From: Xanthostigma xanthostigma
Lineage: Eukaryota; Arthropoda; Insecta; Raphidioptera; Raphidiidae
Length of the DNA stretch: 64,000 bases
Assembly (NCBI GenBank): GCA_963575645.1
Contig: OY754466.1
Span: 35,930,001-35,994,000 of the forward strand
Direction: 5' to 3'
The position numbers and the translations under genes are program-made. Of this stretch, positions 35,851-45,254 are shown piece by piece (position 1 is the first letter of the stretch; each line of letters opens with the position of its first letter). The notes below the pieces were generated by a model that was given only the letters and a program-made list of their open reading frames with translations, was not told the origin of the DNA and did no database searches.

Positions 35851-36512
35851 TCTAATATATAAAATTCTCGTGTCACAGTTTTCGTTGCCATACTCCTCCG
35901 AAACGGCTTGACCGATTTTGATGAAATTTTTTGTGCTTATCCGGTATCTATGAGAATCGACCAACATCTATTTTTCATCCCCCTAAATGTTAGGGGTAGT
36001 CCACCCCTAAATTTTTTTTTTTATTTTTTAGACAAAATTTTTAATTTCTATTTTTTTATGATACAACATACAAAAATACATACAATCCTCAATTTTCACC
36101 CTTCTACGATCAACCCTTATTTTTTAATAGCCATTTTAGTAATTTAATCATTTTTCCTCTCCGGTCGAAAACTGATCAATCGTCATTTAATTAGTTATCC
36201 CCGCCAGATGTCTACAGGTGTCACTTCGCCAACATCTATTTTTCATCCCCCTAAATGTTAGGGGTAGTCCACCCCTAAATTTTTTTTCTTCCTTCCCCAT
36301 TCGTTCTTTTGCACCGGGCACGACGGCGCAGCCGGAGTGCTCGACATACACACATATACGTCCATGTATATTTTAAAATAAATAAAATAGATAGATAGAT
36401 GTTCCAATTAAATTGTTTTATTCTTTCACTTTATACGTAGCGAAGCACGTACAGGGCCGCTATATATATATATTATACTGTTAGGCGGTACGAAGTTCGC
36501 CGGGTCCGCTAG
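35851..36512 (+). mobile_element. Complete-ended non-autonomous Helitron
   Basis: Begins TCTAATATATAAAATTCTCG after A (35850) and ends GGGTCCGCTAG before T (36513). The text CTCCGAAACGGCTTGACCGA, CATCCCCCTAAATGTTAGGG (twice, at about 35978 and 36245) and TTCGTTCTTTTGCACCGGGC matches, from memory, a common lepidopteran Helitron. GGCG...CGCC (36484-36502) can form the 3' hairpin. A GATA run (about 36390) and a TA run lie inside. No Rep/helicase. The 79-codon frame at 35908 is chance. Confidence 0.88.
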
Positions 36513-37089
36513 TATAATATAAAAATGTGTCCTTCCTCGACACATTTCCGTGTCATTACACCGAGAAAAAGTGGAGGAACTCCAAAAAGGAACATACCAA
36601 AATTCGTTTTTAAAGTGATTGAAAAATGCATTTGATTTAAATTGAAATTAAATTGCCCTATTGAATCTTTTTTTTGTATTTATATGTATCGTATTAATTA
36701 TTTTTGGATTTCGAAAGAAGAAAAAAAAAAGAGATTTTCTTCAATATTTAGGAGTGGTCAAGTTACGAGAATTCGATTAGATTTACATGGGGTGATAAGA
36801 CACTTAATAACTCACAGACACTGCGGCCTTAAAGATCTTTTGTGAATCCCCTAATAGTTTTATTCCCAGTCGGGTAGAATGCTTTTTATGAACCTTATTA
36901 CCTTATAGGGGGCTGCTCTTCATATGTCCTCAGGCTTTGGAAAAGGTCTGTTAAGAAGTTATGAGGATGGTCAGTCATAGGAATCTGCATTAACAATAGG
37001 ATTTTTTTAAAACGTTCCAACCCACGAATATATTTTTCAATATTAAATTTAAAATAGTTGGCAAAACCAAAAGTGCACATCCCGCAAGT
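36513..37089. other. No gene recognised
   Basis: No supported feature. Confidence 0.4.
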
Positions 37090-37477
37090 TTTCCACTGTA
37101 TGATAAAAAAATAACAATTAAAAAATATTTTTAATAAATTTAAAAAGATTTAAAAATTTAAAGAAATAAATAATTAAAAATTGAAAAAATATTTTTTTTA
37201 AGTTTGCAAAAATAAAAAAAATTAAGAACTATACATAATATAATATATAATTAATATCAAGTGGAATAAAATAAAACAAAATAAAAAGAAAAAAAAAGAA
37301 AAAAATCAATGATTTCGTAAGGAATCGAACCCAGGACCTTGCCCTTGGGGATCCAACGGCATAACCATTACGCCACGGCGGCCTAATACAAGTAGTGGTG
37401 TTATCACGGTATAGAAGTGTAGCACTTGTTTTATGGATTACATTATATTTACACAGTAATTATTATATTTTGTTTTT
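37090..37477 (-). repeat. tRNA-module repeat unit 1
   Basis: Right of the tRNA-like core, TGTTATCACGGTATAGAAGT then GTAGCA matches unit 2 (TGTTATTATGGTATAGGAGT then GTAGCA, 38468). Left of it, AATATCAAGTGGAATAAAAT and an A-rich tract match unit 2. The core itself differs. The unit resumes at about 37917 with ATTAGCTGTCAAAAATAA after an inserted family B element. No protein frame. Confidence 0.65.
37313..37384 (-). ncRNA. tRNA-like module 1 (A box, B box, T-rich end)
   Basis: On the minus strand TGGCGTAATGG (A box, 37375-37365) and GGTTCGATTCC (B box, 37331-37321) start 44 bp apart, the spacing of tRNA genes and tRNA-derived Pol III promoters. T-runs follow within about 20 bp, which would act as a Pol III terminator. 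The T stem and acceptor stem do not pair well (CTGGG against CCTTA), so a functional tRNA is unlikely. A SINE head or tRNA pseudogene fits better. Confidence 0.6.
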
Positions 37478-37916
37478 AAACGCTTTATATTAGTTTGGGT
37501 TGTAACTAACTATGTATGTAACGGAATCTTTGAGCATAATTTTCACCAATTTCCCGAAGTCTGATTAATTTGAAACTTTGCATACGTATCAAGGACCGAT
37601 GACAATGCAATAATTTGATAACAGTTTCCCATTATCCTTATTAGGACCCCCAGGATTAATAAATTCTTTTATAGATCCTCAAACTAAAAAGTGAAAAATA
37701 AATATAGTTTAAAAAAAACTAAAAAACACGCTTTATATCGAACTAAAAAGTAAAAAATAATTTTTTTAAAATAAGCTTAAAAAGCGTTGGGCGCTCGATG
37801 TACGAAAATGTGGAACAAAGCGCCCCACGCTTTTTAAGCTTATTTTAAAAAAATTATTTTTTACTTTTTAGTTCGATATAAAGCGTGTTTTTTAGTTTTT
37901 TTTAAACTATATTTTT
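37478..37916 (+). mobile_element. Family B 3'-hairpin element, young copy inserted in unit 1
   Basis: Starts AAACGCTTTATATTAGTTTG, then GTATGTAACGGAATCTTTGA, the conserved TTTTCACCAATTTCCCGAAG and GACAATGCAATAATTTGATA. It ends in an inverted repeat (37701-37795 and 37819-37914, 23 nt loop). The outermost stem repeats the 5' end box, CACGCTTTATATCGAAC. The nearly identical 45255 copy fixes the boundaries. Unit 2 at 38.2-38.6 kb shows what the site looks like without the insertion. Non-coding. Confidence 0.8.
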
Positions 37917-37921
37917 TAAAC

Positions 37922-38204
37922 TATTAGCTGTCAAAAATAACAATACTAATTCTGTAATAATATAATTTGTAATGTAGTAGTTAATTATATTAATAAATAT
38001 ATCAAATTATAACAAGGTACCTATTATTTAATTTCATTAGTAAAATAAGAAATTTTTTTTAGCAATTATGCACGGGTTTTGCTCTCAAAAATCCCGATTT
38101 TTTGAGTTTCTTGTCCTAGTTTATTGACTTTCTAGTTTATCGAAGAACGCATTTTATAGACACAATATCCCAAAACACTATTTTTCAAGAATATCCCACC
38201 GCTA
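37922..38204. other. Remainder of unit 1 and intervening DNA
   Basis: ATTAGCTGTCAAAAATAA at about 37922 equals the text at 38557 after unit 2. The following AT-rich stretch holds no supported feature. Confidence 0.45.
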
Positions 38205-38600
38205 CACTAGCGGTATGTGCAATAGATTAAAAAAAACAATTAAAAAATTAAAATGAAAAAAATAAAATGAAAAAAAAAATAATAATAAAAAAAATATATG
38301 AGAAATATATTATATATAATATATAAATATTAAGTGGAATTAAGTGGAATAAAATGGAATATAAAAAAAAAAAAATTCTTATGTCAGCGGGAATCGAACC
38401 CGGCACCTTGGGATTACAGGACTTACGCTTTAACCGTTCGGCCACACCGATGCCGTACAACGCCTTTGTTATTATGGTATAGGAGTGTAGCAGTTATTTT
38501 ACGTATCATACTACATTAATTGAGTATATTTATTATGTTTTTTGTTTTTTTATTTTAATTAGCTGTCAAAAATAATAAAAAAAAAACTGTTTATAAAAAT
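38205..38600 (-). repeat. tRNA-module repeat unit 2
   Basis: The organisation matches unit 1: AACAATTAAAAAATTAAAAT, TTAAGTGGAATTAAGTGGAA, an A-rich tract, the tRNA-like core, GGTATAGGAGTGTAGCAG and ATTAGCTGTCAAAAATAA, with a different tRNA-like sequence in the middle. A 17 bp direct repeat (TAGCGGTATGTGCAATA at 38208 and 38974) lies at its left edge and about 0.4 kb to its right. Confidence 0.65.
38383..38455 (-). ncRNA. tRNA-like module 2 (resembles tRNA-Ser type)
   Basis: On the minus strand TGGCCGAACGG (A box, 38444-38434) and GGTTCGATTCC (B box, 38400-38390) again start 44 bp apart. TGGCCGA.CGGTTAA...TAATCCC recalls tRNA-Ser, but no variable arm is present. The T stem CGGG/CCCG pairs; the acceptor and anticodon stems do not. 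Thirteen Ts (38375-38363) follow as a possible Pol III terminator. I read it as a SINE-like promoter or decayed tRNA, not a decoding tRNA. Confidence 0.6.
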
Positions 38601-38713
38601 TAAACTACTGAACACATTTTAGTGAATTTAAATAGGGTTCTGGTCTGATAGTAAACAAAGTGAATAAAATATAACCCAAGGGGATCCGACCAAAATTGCG
38701 ATCTGTAGAGTCG

Positions 38714-38750
38714 TGACGTACGTACATACGTACGTACGTACATACGTACA
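38714..38750. repeat. (TACG)n self-complementary microsatellite
   Basis: ACGTACGTACATACGTACGT and onward is a tetranucleotide array with CATACG interruptions. The unit is self-complementary, so it can form a cruciform. Confidence 0.85.
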
Positions 38751-38957
38751 GACCAACCGACAACTGCTGTTTGTGATTTTCAATTACAATTTTAATAGTA
38801 TTTATGAACTCGAATTGATTTAAAAATGGTTCTGTTTTATAGATCAGAATCTCCTCTTTTCAAAAAGTTTCATTTTGAATGGATTTCGTGTGAAATTAAC
38901 TTAGATATAACTTCTTATCTGAACGAAAGTCAGCTCTGATGCACAAAGCGATAATAA

Positions 38958-38986
38958 AGCACATACCGCTAGTTTAGCGGTATGTG
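38958..38986. repeat. Perfect 13 bp-arm hairpin
   Basis: GCACATACCGCTA and TAGCGGTATGTGC flank GTT. The right arm plus AATA is repeated at 38208-38224, where the upstream ACCGCTA also allows a shorter 7 bp stem. Confidence 0.85.
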
Positions 38987-38990
38987 CAAT

Positions 38991-39519
38991 ATAACGATAA
39001 GAGATTTACGACACGAACTCATAATACACAAATTTTAGAAATAATGAAAATATTTTAGTGGCTATATTTTCATTAGAATACAAACAGAAATGGAACTGAT
39101 TGGAAGACTGTGTTTCACTTCATTATCGAACATGCGGTAATTGTTCGTTATGCTTTGTTTTAGCCGTACGCGGGGTTGCGAACTCATTTCTGACGTAATA
39201 TCAATCAGGGCGGGATGTAATTTAATCAAATGAAACCGTCAGTTATTGATGTATTCACCCCTATCCTGTGCCTTTCGTCGGAAATAATGACTGAATTGAT
39301 GTAACTTCTTTTCATTTGCATCGCAGCAGGCGGTGATTCCATTGTGAAGCCGGTTTGGTGTCTATATGGATTACAGACCCTGACTGTGGTCAAACAGGGC
39401 TGGAATAGTTCACCTTGAAATAAATAGTTTTTTTTTCTTCATTATAGCAAATTACTATTTAATGCAACTTGATTTTTGATGCTTATGATATTTGTTGTCG
39501 AGCGTTTTTAATCTGACAT
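38991..39519. other. No gene recognised
   Basis: Nothing is supported. Confidence 0.4.
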
Positions 39520-41180
39520 TTTTCCATATTCTGCTATTTGTGTTCTTATTACTGTTTATTCGTAACCACAGTGATTACCTACAAAATTTTTAAACACTGT
39601 AATCAATGTTTTTTGCTAAGCAGAATAAAAAACCAAAGTGATTACCCAGTGTGTTTATTTTGCTAAGCACTGTGGTTATCGTTAGTAGAATAGGTCTGAT
39701 TCTACCTTAAATTTAATTGATTTTTTACAAAATTTTAAAACCCCGCTGAAGCATTGGAATGTCACTGTTGATAAGAAATTCTTTAAAAATTTGCATTGAT
39801 AATTTTAAAAAGTTTATGCCCACAAATGATTTTTAGATAGTCATATTTGCGTTTCCATTATTATACTAAATAAAACGTTATCTCGACTGAATCAGTCTTT
39901 AATGTTCACAGTTTTGCAATGCGTAGATTTGCTGAAGGAAATTAATTATTTTAATTGTTCAGTCAAACAGAAATATAGAGTTTATTAAATATTCAATTTA
40001 AATTAACTCCTCTTTCAAATCATTGATGATTTGTTAGTAAATTTTCCTGTATGTTTTGTTACTTATTTAAGGTCGCTGCACACGAGATTTGTTTTGCCGC
40101 TAGATTTCAAGCGTGTTGTGGCTTTTATGTGTTCGCTTCACACGATGCGTGTATTGAAACTGGTTTTGGAAATTGATTTGGTGCCCGCGCAGTGACAGTT
40201 CGAATGTTAATATAAGTGAACGTTTATTGTCGCGGAACAGAACACACACTGTGACGCCATGTTTGTTTGTGGGCGTTTGTCCATGTCGCCCACGTGACAA
40301 GATACTACTTTCTGACTGGTTCTTGTTCAAAGCACGCAGACAAACAAGCACGAAAAATAGTTCCGGTTCTTAGTTTGAAGTCCATCTTATGACCACGCAC
40401 GCGAGCCCGCAGTGACGTCATTTCCATCCTCCTAGCCAGAGCACCAGCCAGCGCAAGTCCCAGCAGCAAAACCAACCTCGTGTACTGCGGCCTTCAGACA
40501 ATTTTTTTTTTATTGTGGCTTCAATTTTATTTCGAAACAAGCACATAACAGAAATTAATATTTTACAAACTCCACGTGCCTTTTAATTAATGTGTACTAA
40601 ATCAAGACAATAAAATAGAAATGCAATTGGTTCTTATCCCAAAATGCGGCTCTGCTGCTGCGATGATATTTCTCATTAATTAATTGTATTGTTCGGACAT
40701 GACGTATAATTTTACAAATTGATGAATATAATTAAAATTTTCAACTAAGCACAAAATCGACATTTGATGACATCGTTGTTTTTAACTCTTACAAAGCCCT
40801 GTTTGTTTTAAGGTACTGTATTTTTTGCACACACCTTATATAGAATAACCTGAATAGCAATCGTGAAATGACACATTTAACACTAGTGCTGTAAACAATT
40901 GCGATCTTACCAATTCAACAGTAATTTACAAGTGAAGTTTGCTCAAAAGTGAACGATCAAAACTTTTGTAAACATAATGAAAATGAACAGAAAGTCCAAA
41001 AAAGAATGACGTGCAAACCTATTCTACTAATCATAACCAGTGTGACTATACCAAGTGCTTAATAAGCACTCTGGGTCACTTTTGTGTTTTCATTCGTGAT
41101 TACAAACAGTGTTTATAAATTTTGTAACCACTGTGGCTACGTAAGAATAGTAATTAGAACACGAATAGTAGAAAATGGCT
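39520..41180. mobile_element. Element L with about 160 bp inverted terminal repeats
   Basis: 39541-39697 and 41018-41165 are inverted copies with moderate divergence. Matching blocks include AACCACAGTGATTACCTACAAAAT against a complement with GGTTAC, and TTAGTAGAATAGGTCTG against its complement at 41018. The outer edges are approximate because the outermost 20 bp are degraded. The interior (1.3 kb) has no transposase and contains a full family A copy. Superfamily unknown. Confidence 0.65.
40072..40499 (+). mobile_element. Family A element, reference copy, nested in element L
   Basis: The left end AAGGTCGCTGCACACGAGAT, then TTGTTTTGCCGCTAG, and the reverse complement of the right end AAGGCCGCAGTACACGAGGT, then TGGTTTTGCTGCT, form a TIR of 30 bp or more. 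Length 428 bp, the most complete copy in the window. It lies wholly between the arms of element L, so it is younger than L. Frames on both strands (40100-40373) are chance products of its GC-richer sequence. A 3 bp or 8 bp target duplication is not obvious. Confidence 0.8.
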
Positions 41181-41664
41181 ATAATTATCAGTCGTGTGAT
41201 TGTTAAAATTCTCTGGCGCTCATCTTTTCACATAACATGACACGTGAGTAATATAATTCATTTCACCCTAGATATATAAACTACTATTAGTGATAAAAAT
41301 CACCCCTAGTTGATAACAGCTCTCGTTTATTGTACGTATGTCCACGTACAACGAAATACCTGCCTCCTGTAGAGGGTGGAGACAAGGAGAACAGTCTCTT
41401 ATGAATGTTACACTGAAAAAGTGATCAACTAAAAACATTAAATAGTAGTGTCATAACTGACGCTAATGAACCATTGGGGTTTAATACGTAGTAATAGCCG
41501 TTGGTAGCAAAGTGAAATATGCTACTAGCCAAACACAACAATCAGAACCATAAACAGTTAAAATATTCGGAAGTAGCATTTAGTTTGATCAATATAATCT
41601 GAAAATTAATTGTGAAACCACGTAACGTATATAATTTTCAGAGTTCAAAATAATCCAAAAAAAA
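41181..41664. other. No gene recognised
   Basis: Nothing is supported. Confidence 0.4.
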
Positions 41665-41868
41665 TTGGTTGTCTGTAAAGTCGGCTTACGGGCGATAGTT
41701 TTACGTGATAACGTCATAAAGAAACATTGAAATGCGTACAAGCCGACGCTTGGGCCGATCGTGCCTCTCTATCGCTTATACCGCGCTCAGGCTCAGGCGG
41801 AACGTGACACTTTTTCGTGCGTGCAGCCGGTGTTTCATCAATTTATAAGACGTTATCACGTCAAAATC
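41665..41868 (+). repeat. Family E repeat, compact copy 2
   Basis: TTGGTTGTCTGTAAAGTCGG, then TTTTACGTGATAACGTCATA, then AGGCGGAACGTGACACTTTT, CGTGCAGCCGGTGTTTCATC and GACGTTATCACGTCAAAA. The start and end share the inverted block ACGTGATAACGTC. The gapped relative lies at 9539-10500. From memory this text is common in moth genomes. Confidence 0.65.
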
Positions 41869-41911
41869 ATTATTAAAAACGCATACATGATAAGTTTTCT
41901 CACAGCAGCGT

Positions 41912-42029
41912 GCAAACGGCAACGAAACCGTCATTCGCATGCGCAGTAGCTAAAACGTGTTCTAAATTTGCCACTAACAGCTTCGTTTTAGCTACTGCGC
42001 ATGTGGGTGACGGTTTCGTTACCGTTTGC
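41912..42029. mobile_element. 118 bp foldback element
   Basis: The left arm GCAAACGGCAACGAAACCGT then CATTCGCATGCGCAGTAGCT (41912-41957) pairs with the right arm (41984-42029) ending GGTTTCGTTACCGTTTGC. There are about four mismatches in 46 bp and a 26 nt loop. It directly follows the family E copy. Confidence 0.8.
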
Positions 42030-42457
42030 TGGCTGCTTGGAACAAACTTATTAAAAACACCAATGCCACGTTAATTTGATGTTAATCGAGTGACATTTTT
42101 CTTATATGGAGATGCTTCTCCTTATCTCTATACGCCATGCTCTGCACGCTCACTCAGAGCTTTCGGTGCGGTTTTAAGCAGACCGCCGCCGTCTCTACTA
42201 AATCGGAAATAAACCTAGCGCCAGCAGTTCTCAACGGAGATTGCATTTCCCTTTGGGCATGTTTAAAGGTTTCCCAAGAAGTTCTCAATAAACATAATCG
42301 TGTCTCTGTGTTGAAGTTGAGAGCGGAAGAGCAATTATTGAGTTATTAATGATGTAATACTGTGCTTTGTGATGCTCTTGATGGATCTATAAAGTTATAA
42401 TGTCATGTATTTGTGAAATTTGGATTAAATGGTCGATGATATTTCCTAACTCCGCAC
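42030..42457. other. No gene recognised
   Basis: A 70-codon plus frame (42137-42349) has no recognisable content. Confidence 0.4.
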
Positions 42458-42662
42458 CAGCCCCGGATCTAGGAGGGGGCAAACCGGGGCACCCGCCCCG
42501 GGCGGCAGTTTTAGAGGGCGCCAAAACCATTCGATTTACTCAATCTGCTTGTTTTCTGACGGTTTCGCGTTCACGAAAAATACCAACCATTATATATTTG
42601 TGAGTTTTTTTTTAGTATTTTATCTCAATTTCTGGAGAGAAAAAATCGTAGATACGGGGCTG
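42458..42662. mobile_element. 205 bp hAT MITE with 8 bp target duplication
   Basis: The left end CAGCCCCGGATCTAGG and the reverse complement of the right end CAGCCCCGTATCTACG are inverted. The flanks CTCCGCAC (42450-42457) and CTCCGCTC (42663-42670) are an 8 bp duplication with one mismatch, the hAT signature. The interior has GGGGCACCCGCCCCGGGCGG, which can fold. Non-coding. Confidence 0.8.
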
Positions 42663-42718
42663 CTCCGCTCTTTTCCATCGCTGTTTCAGCTATAAATAAC
42701 TAAAGGTCAGCGGATTTA

Positions 42719-42860
42719 GAGCGTTTTCACATTATCAGATCCGATATCGGTGTCGGACGCCGATTAGATATCGGGGTAAGTAAAACGTATGAAATATGTA
42801 CCACACTTTCATATTGTTCGGTCCGATATCGGATATCGAAGCCAACACTGGTATGTTGGC
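42719..42860 (+). repeat. Two related GATATCGG-rich segments
   Basis: TTTTCACATTATCAGATCCG then ATATCGGTGTCGGACG (42723) and CTTTCATATTGTTCGGTCCG then ATATCGGATATCG (42805) are similar and in the same orientation, about 82 bp apart. This may be the end of a TIR element, but no inverted partner was found. Confidence 0.4.
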
Positions 42861-43599
42861 GGCACCATCGGACGCCCGTGAGCCGTCGGACGATGTTTGG
42901 ATGTGTGCTATACGTGTATCTAAATTGTCTCTGTGTGAGCAGAGCCCGATGCGCGGCGGCCATTTTGAGCTTGTTTACTAGTTTGGTTGTCATCATGTCG
43001 TCGTCATCATTATACAGCGAATAAAGTTTTGATGTTACATGTAAATTATCGAAAATCACTCTTTTTTTATATTTAAAGAACTACTACATGTAAAAATAAG
43101 TGTTATAAAATACGTACATAATTTGCAAGAATGCAATCGGAAATCAAAACGCACATAATATAAAAAAAAATGAGTGCGATAATCTTTACGCGTGGAAGTA
43201 AAACTTCTTTTAATTTGTTTTTAAATTGCTTTGCATCCGTAACTATGTTTCACATTTCGTTCAAGATGGTTTCTGCAATGTTGCCATCTCTCAATCGATG
43301 CCTTTAAATATCGGAAACTGCGTAAACACGTAACTTCCGTCCGAAAAAAGATTTGGTTTACAGTCAAGTCCCGCCTTAAAACGTTTTACTTCAAAAACTG
43401 ACAAGTTAGTCGATAGGTATATATTTTTTCGAAGAACGATGCTTTGTTTTCACTTGAACGGTAAATTAATTACAAAATTTCTAATATTATCGATTAATTA
43501 TTGTTGCGAAATCATCTTAGTTTTATTATTTCCGTGGAGTTTACTAGTCTGTTAACTTATATTATACCCTACGTACCTGATATTTGTATTATTATGTGG
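42861..43599. other. No gene recognised; family D fragment inside
   Basis: A partial family D copy (GAAGTAAAACTTCTTTTAATTT at 43195, split here as GAAGTAAAACTTC plus TTTTAATTT) lies at 43171-43230. Nothing else is supported. Confidence 0.4.
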
Positions 43600-43860
43600 A
43601 GCGTATGTTTGAGTGCCACTGATGTCAGTGGTGGGTGTGGATACCCGGCGTTGTCATGAAAGCAATTTACCTAAAAGCATCCTGTCCGTCCATCAGAGCG
43701 AGAGCAGAAGACCGGCGGGCTAACCTGGTGGTGGTGTGTTTTGTTTGACCGACGCTCTTAAACCACTATCATCGAATGACGCGGGAATACGCTGCTGCTC
43801 CCAATCGATTTGCTTATGGAATGTTTCCTTCACTCTCTTTCCTGTTGTGACCTAGATAAT
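43600..43860. other. GC-richer island, unassigned
   Basis: Base composition rises well above the surroundings (GGAAGACCGGCGGGC-type text near 43705). No frame, tRNA fold or TIR is recognised. It could be a non-coding exon, a regulatory element or an old repeat. Confidence 0.3.
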
Positions 43861-44173
43861 CGGACAGTTCCTAGAAATAATGTAAATTGCTGACGCAGGA
43901 CTAATTATTCAAACAACAATGAAGCGAATCAGAAAACCCTTTATTCATATTTTATTTAAATTCTTGATTTCGGAATAGTTCGCGTGGATTTGTGATTTGG
44001 TATCATCTGTTGTGAAAAGTGAACCACTAAATTGTTCATGCAGAGGCGGAAAAGTAAGATGTTGACCAGAGGAATCTAGAAAAACAGTTCTTTGGCTTTA
44101 GTCCTGGGTTCCAACCTCTCGGAGATTCATTAGTTGAAATAATACAGTTTGCTTATTCTAGATAGATATAGAT
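43861..44173. other. No gene recognised
   Basis: Nothing is supported. Confidence 0.4.
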
Positions 44174-44340
44174 GGAATTATAGACGCTTAACAACTGAGG
44201 TCATCAGCGTCTGTATGTGTATCAAAGAATCTACCAGGCGGCATATGCAAACCGACTGGTACGAGCTCGGATTCCCGGGAGCGCTAATCCTCAAAAAACG
44301 TTGAAATACAAACTACATTCCAATGTTTTCCCAGATACAT
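44174..44340 (+). repeat. Family G repeat, fullest copy
   Basis: ATAGACGCTTAACAACTGAG then GTCATCAGCGTCTGTATG allows a 7 bp AGACGCT/AGCGTCT stem. Downstream, ACGAGCTCGGATTCCCGGGA and GTTGAAATACAAACTACATT match 25716-25862. Fragments of the first block lie at 4232 and 60372. Confidence 0.6.
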
Positions 44341-44886
44341 TTTTACTTTACAATACAATCGGTACAGTTTTTATGCCTAGGCCGAGTATGCTTACATTGT
44401 TTCATTGCGAGCCGTAGTATAAGAATGACTCACTCTCTTTTATTTAAGAACAGTAGTATAGTTTTCAGGTGACATTACAAGTTTTCTGTGGGTGGAATTT
44501 TCAAGAGGTAATACTTTTTATTTTCTGTGTGTGCTGTTTTATAAAAAAAAACCTTCAGGTAGGTATAATTGTCCAGACTCTAGACTCTCTTTTAATATGA
44601 GCGCGAAGAAGTTGAACGATCTCTTTAGTGTGTCGTGCAGTCTCCCTTTGTGTCGTGCATGAATACAGTTGGCGAGAGATCCCCTCTCATTTATTATTTT
44701 CTCCCTGTTTGGTGAAATAATTCCTTCTCTAATTCTGCTTTCCTTGCACGGCGAAGTTTCGGATGACAATTAATGAATACGTAATGCAAATCAAATTTTA
44801 AGGAAAACAATTATCTGCTAAATATACTTTTTGTTGTTTTCGTTCGGTGTTTTAACTGTTTCTTTCCCAAACTAAACCGTTCCAAT
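44341..44886. other. No gene recognised
   Basis: A 76-codon minus-strand frame (44539-44769) is not recognisable. A TTCAG|GTAGG string at 44557 lacks a pyrimidine tract. Confidence 0.4.
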
Positions 44887-45171
44887 CAGTGGCGTAACTC
44901 TACCACCTGAGGCCCGTGGCAATTTCATCGGATGGTGTCCTCCCTTAATATAAAAAAGTTTCACGCTGTAGTTTCATGTTTTTAAATCATGAAGTAAAGT
45001 AGATATTTGTATAATTCGTATATAGTCTTGAGTTAATACCCAACTTAAATTGATTAAATACAAAATTAATATTTTTTACCAAATGTAATAAATGTTAGGT
45101 TCCTCCTGTCCTTCTCGGGCCGGGGGTCTGTGTCATTTTGTCCGTTCTGCCGCCCTATAGTTACGCCACTG
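44887..45171. mobile_element. 285 bp hAT MITE with perfect 8 bp target duplication
   Basis: The left end CAGTGGCGTAACTCTACC and the reverse complement of the right end CAGTGGCGTAACTATAGG are inverted. GTTCCAAT flanks both sides exactly (44879-44886, 45172-45179). The CAGTGGCGTAAC terminus and 8 bp duplication identify hAT. The interior is non-coding. Confidence 0.9.
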
Positions 45172-45254
45172 GTTCCAATTACTCCTACGGGATATATTAA
45201 GCTCTGACTAAATTGCGCATGCGTTAATATGACTCATTAATTTTTTACTTCATT
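45172..45254. other. Spacer between MITE and family B copy
   Basis: Short AT-rich spacer, nothing notable. Confidence 0.5.

Noticed and set aside
37313-38455. Two functional tRNA genes
   Set aside because: A and B boxes are good but acceptor and anticodon stems do not pair, so only tRNA-like modules are claimed.
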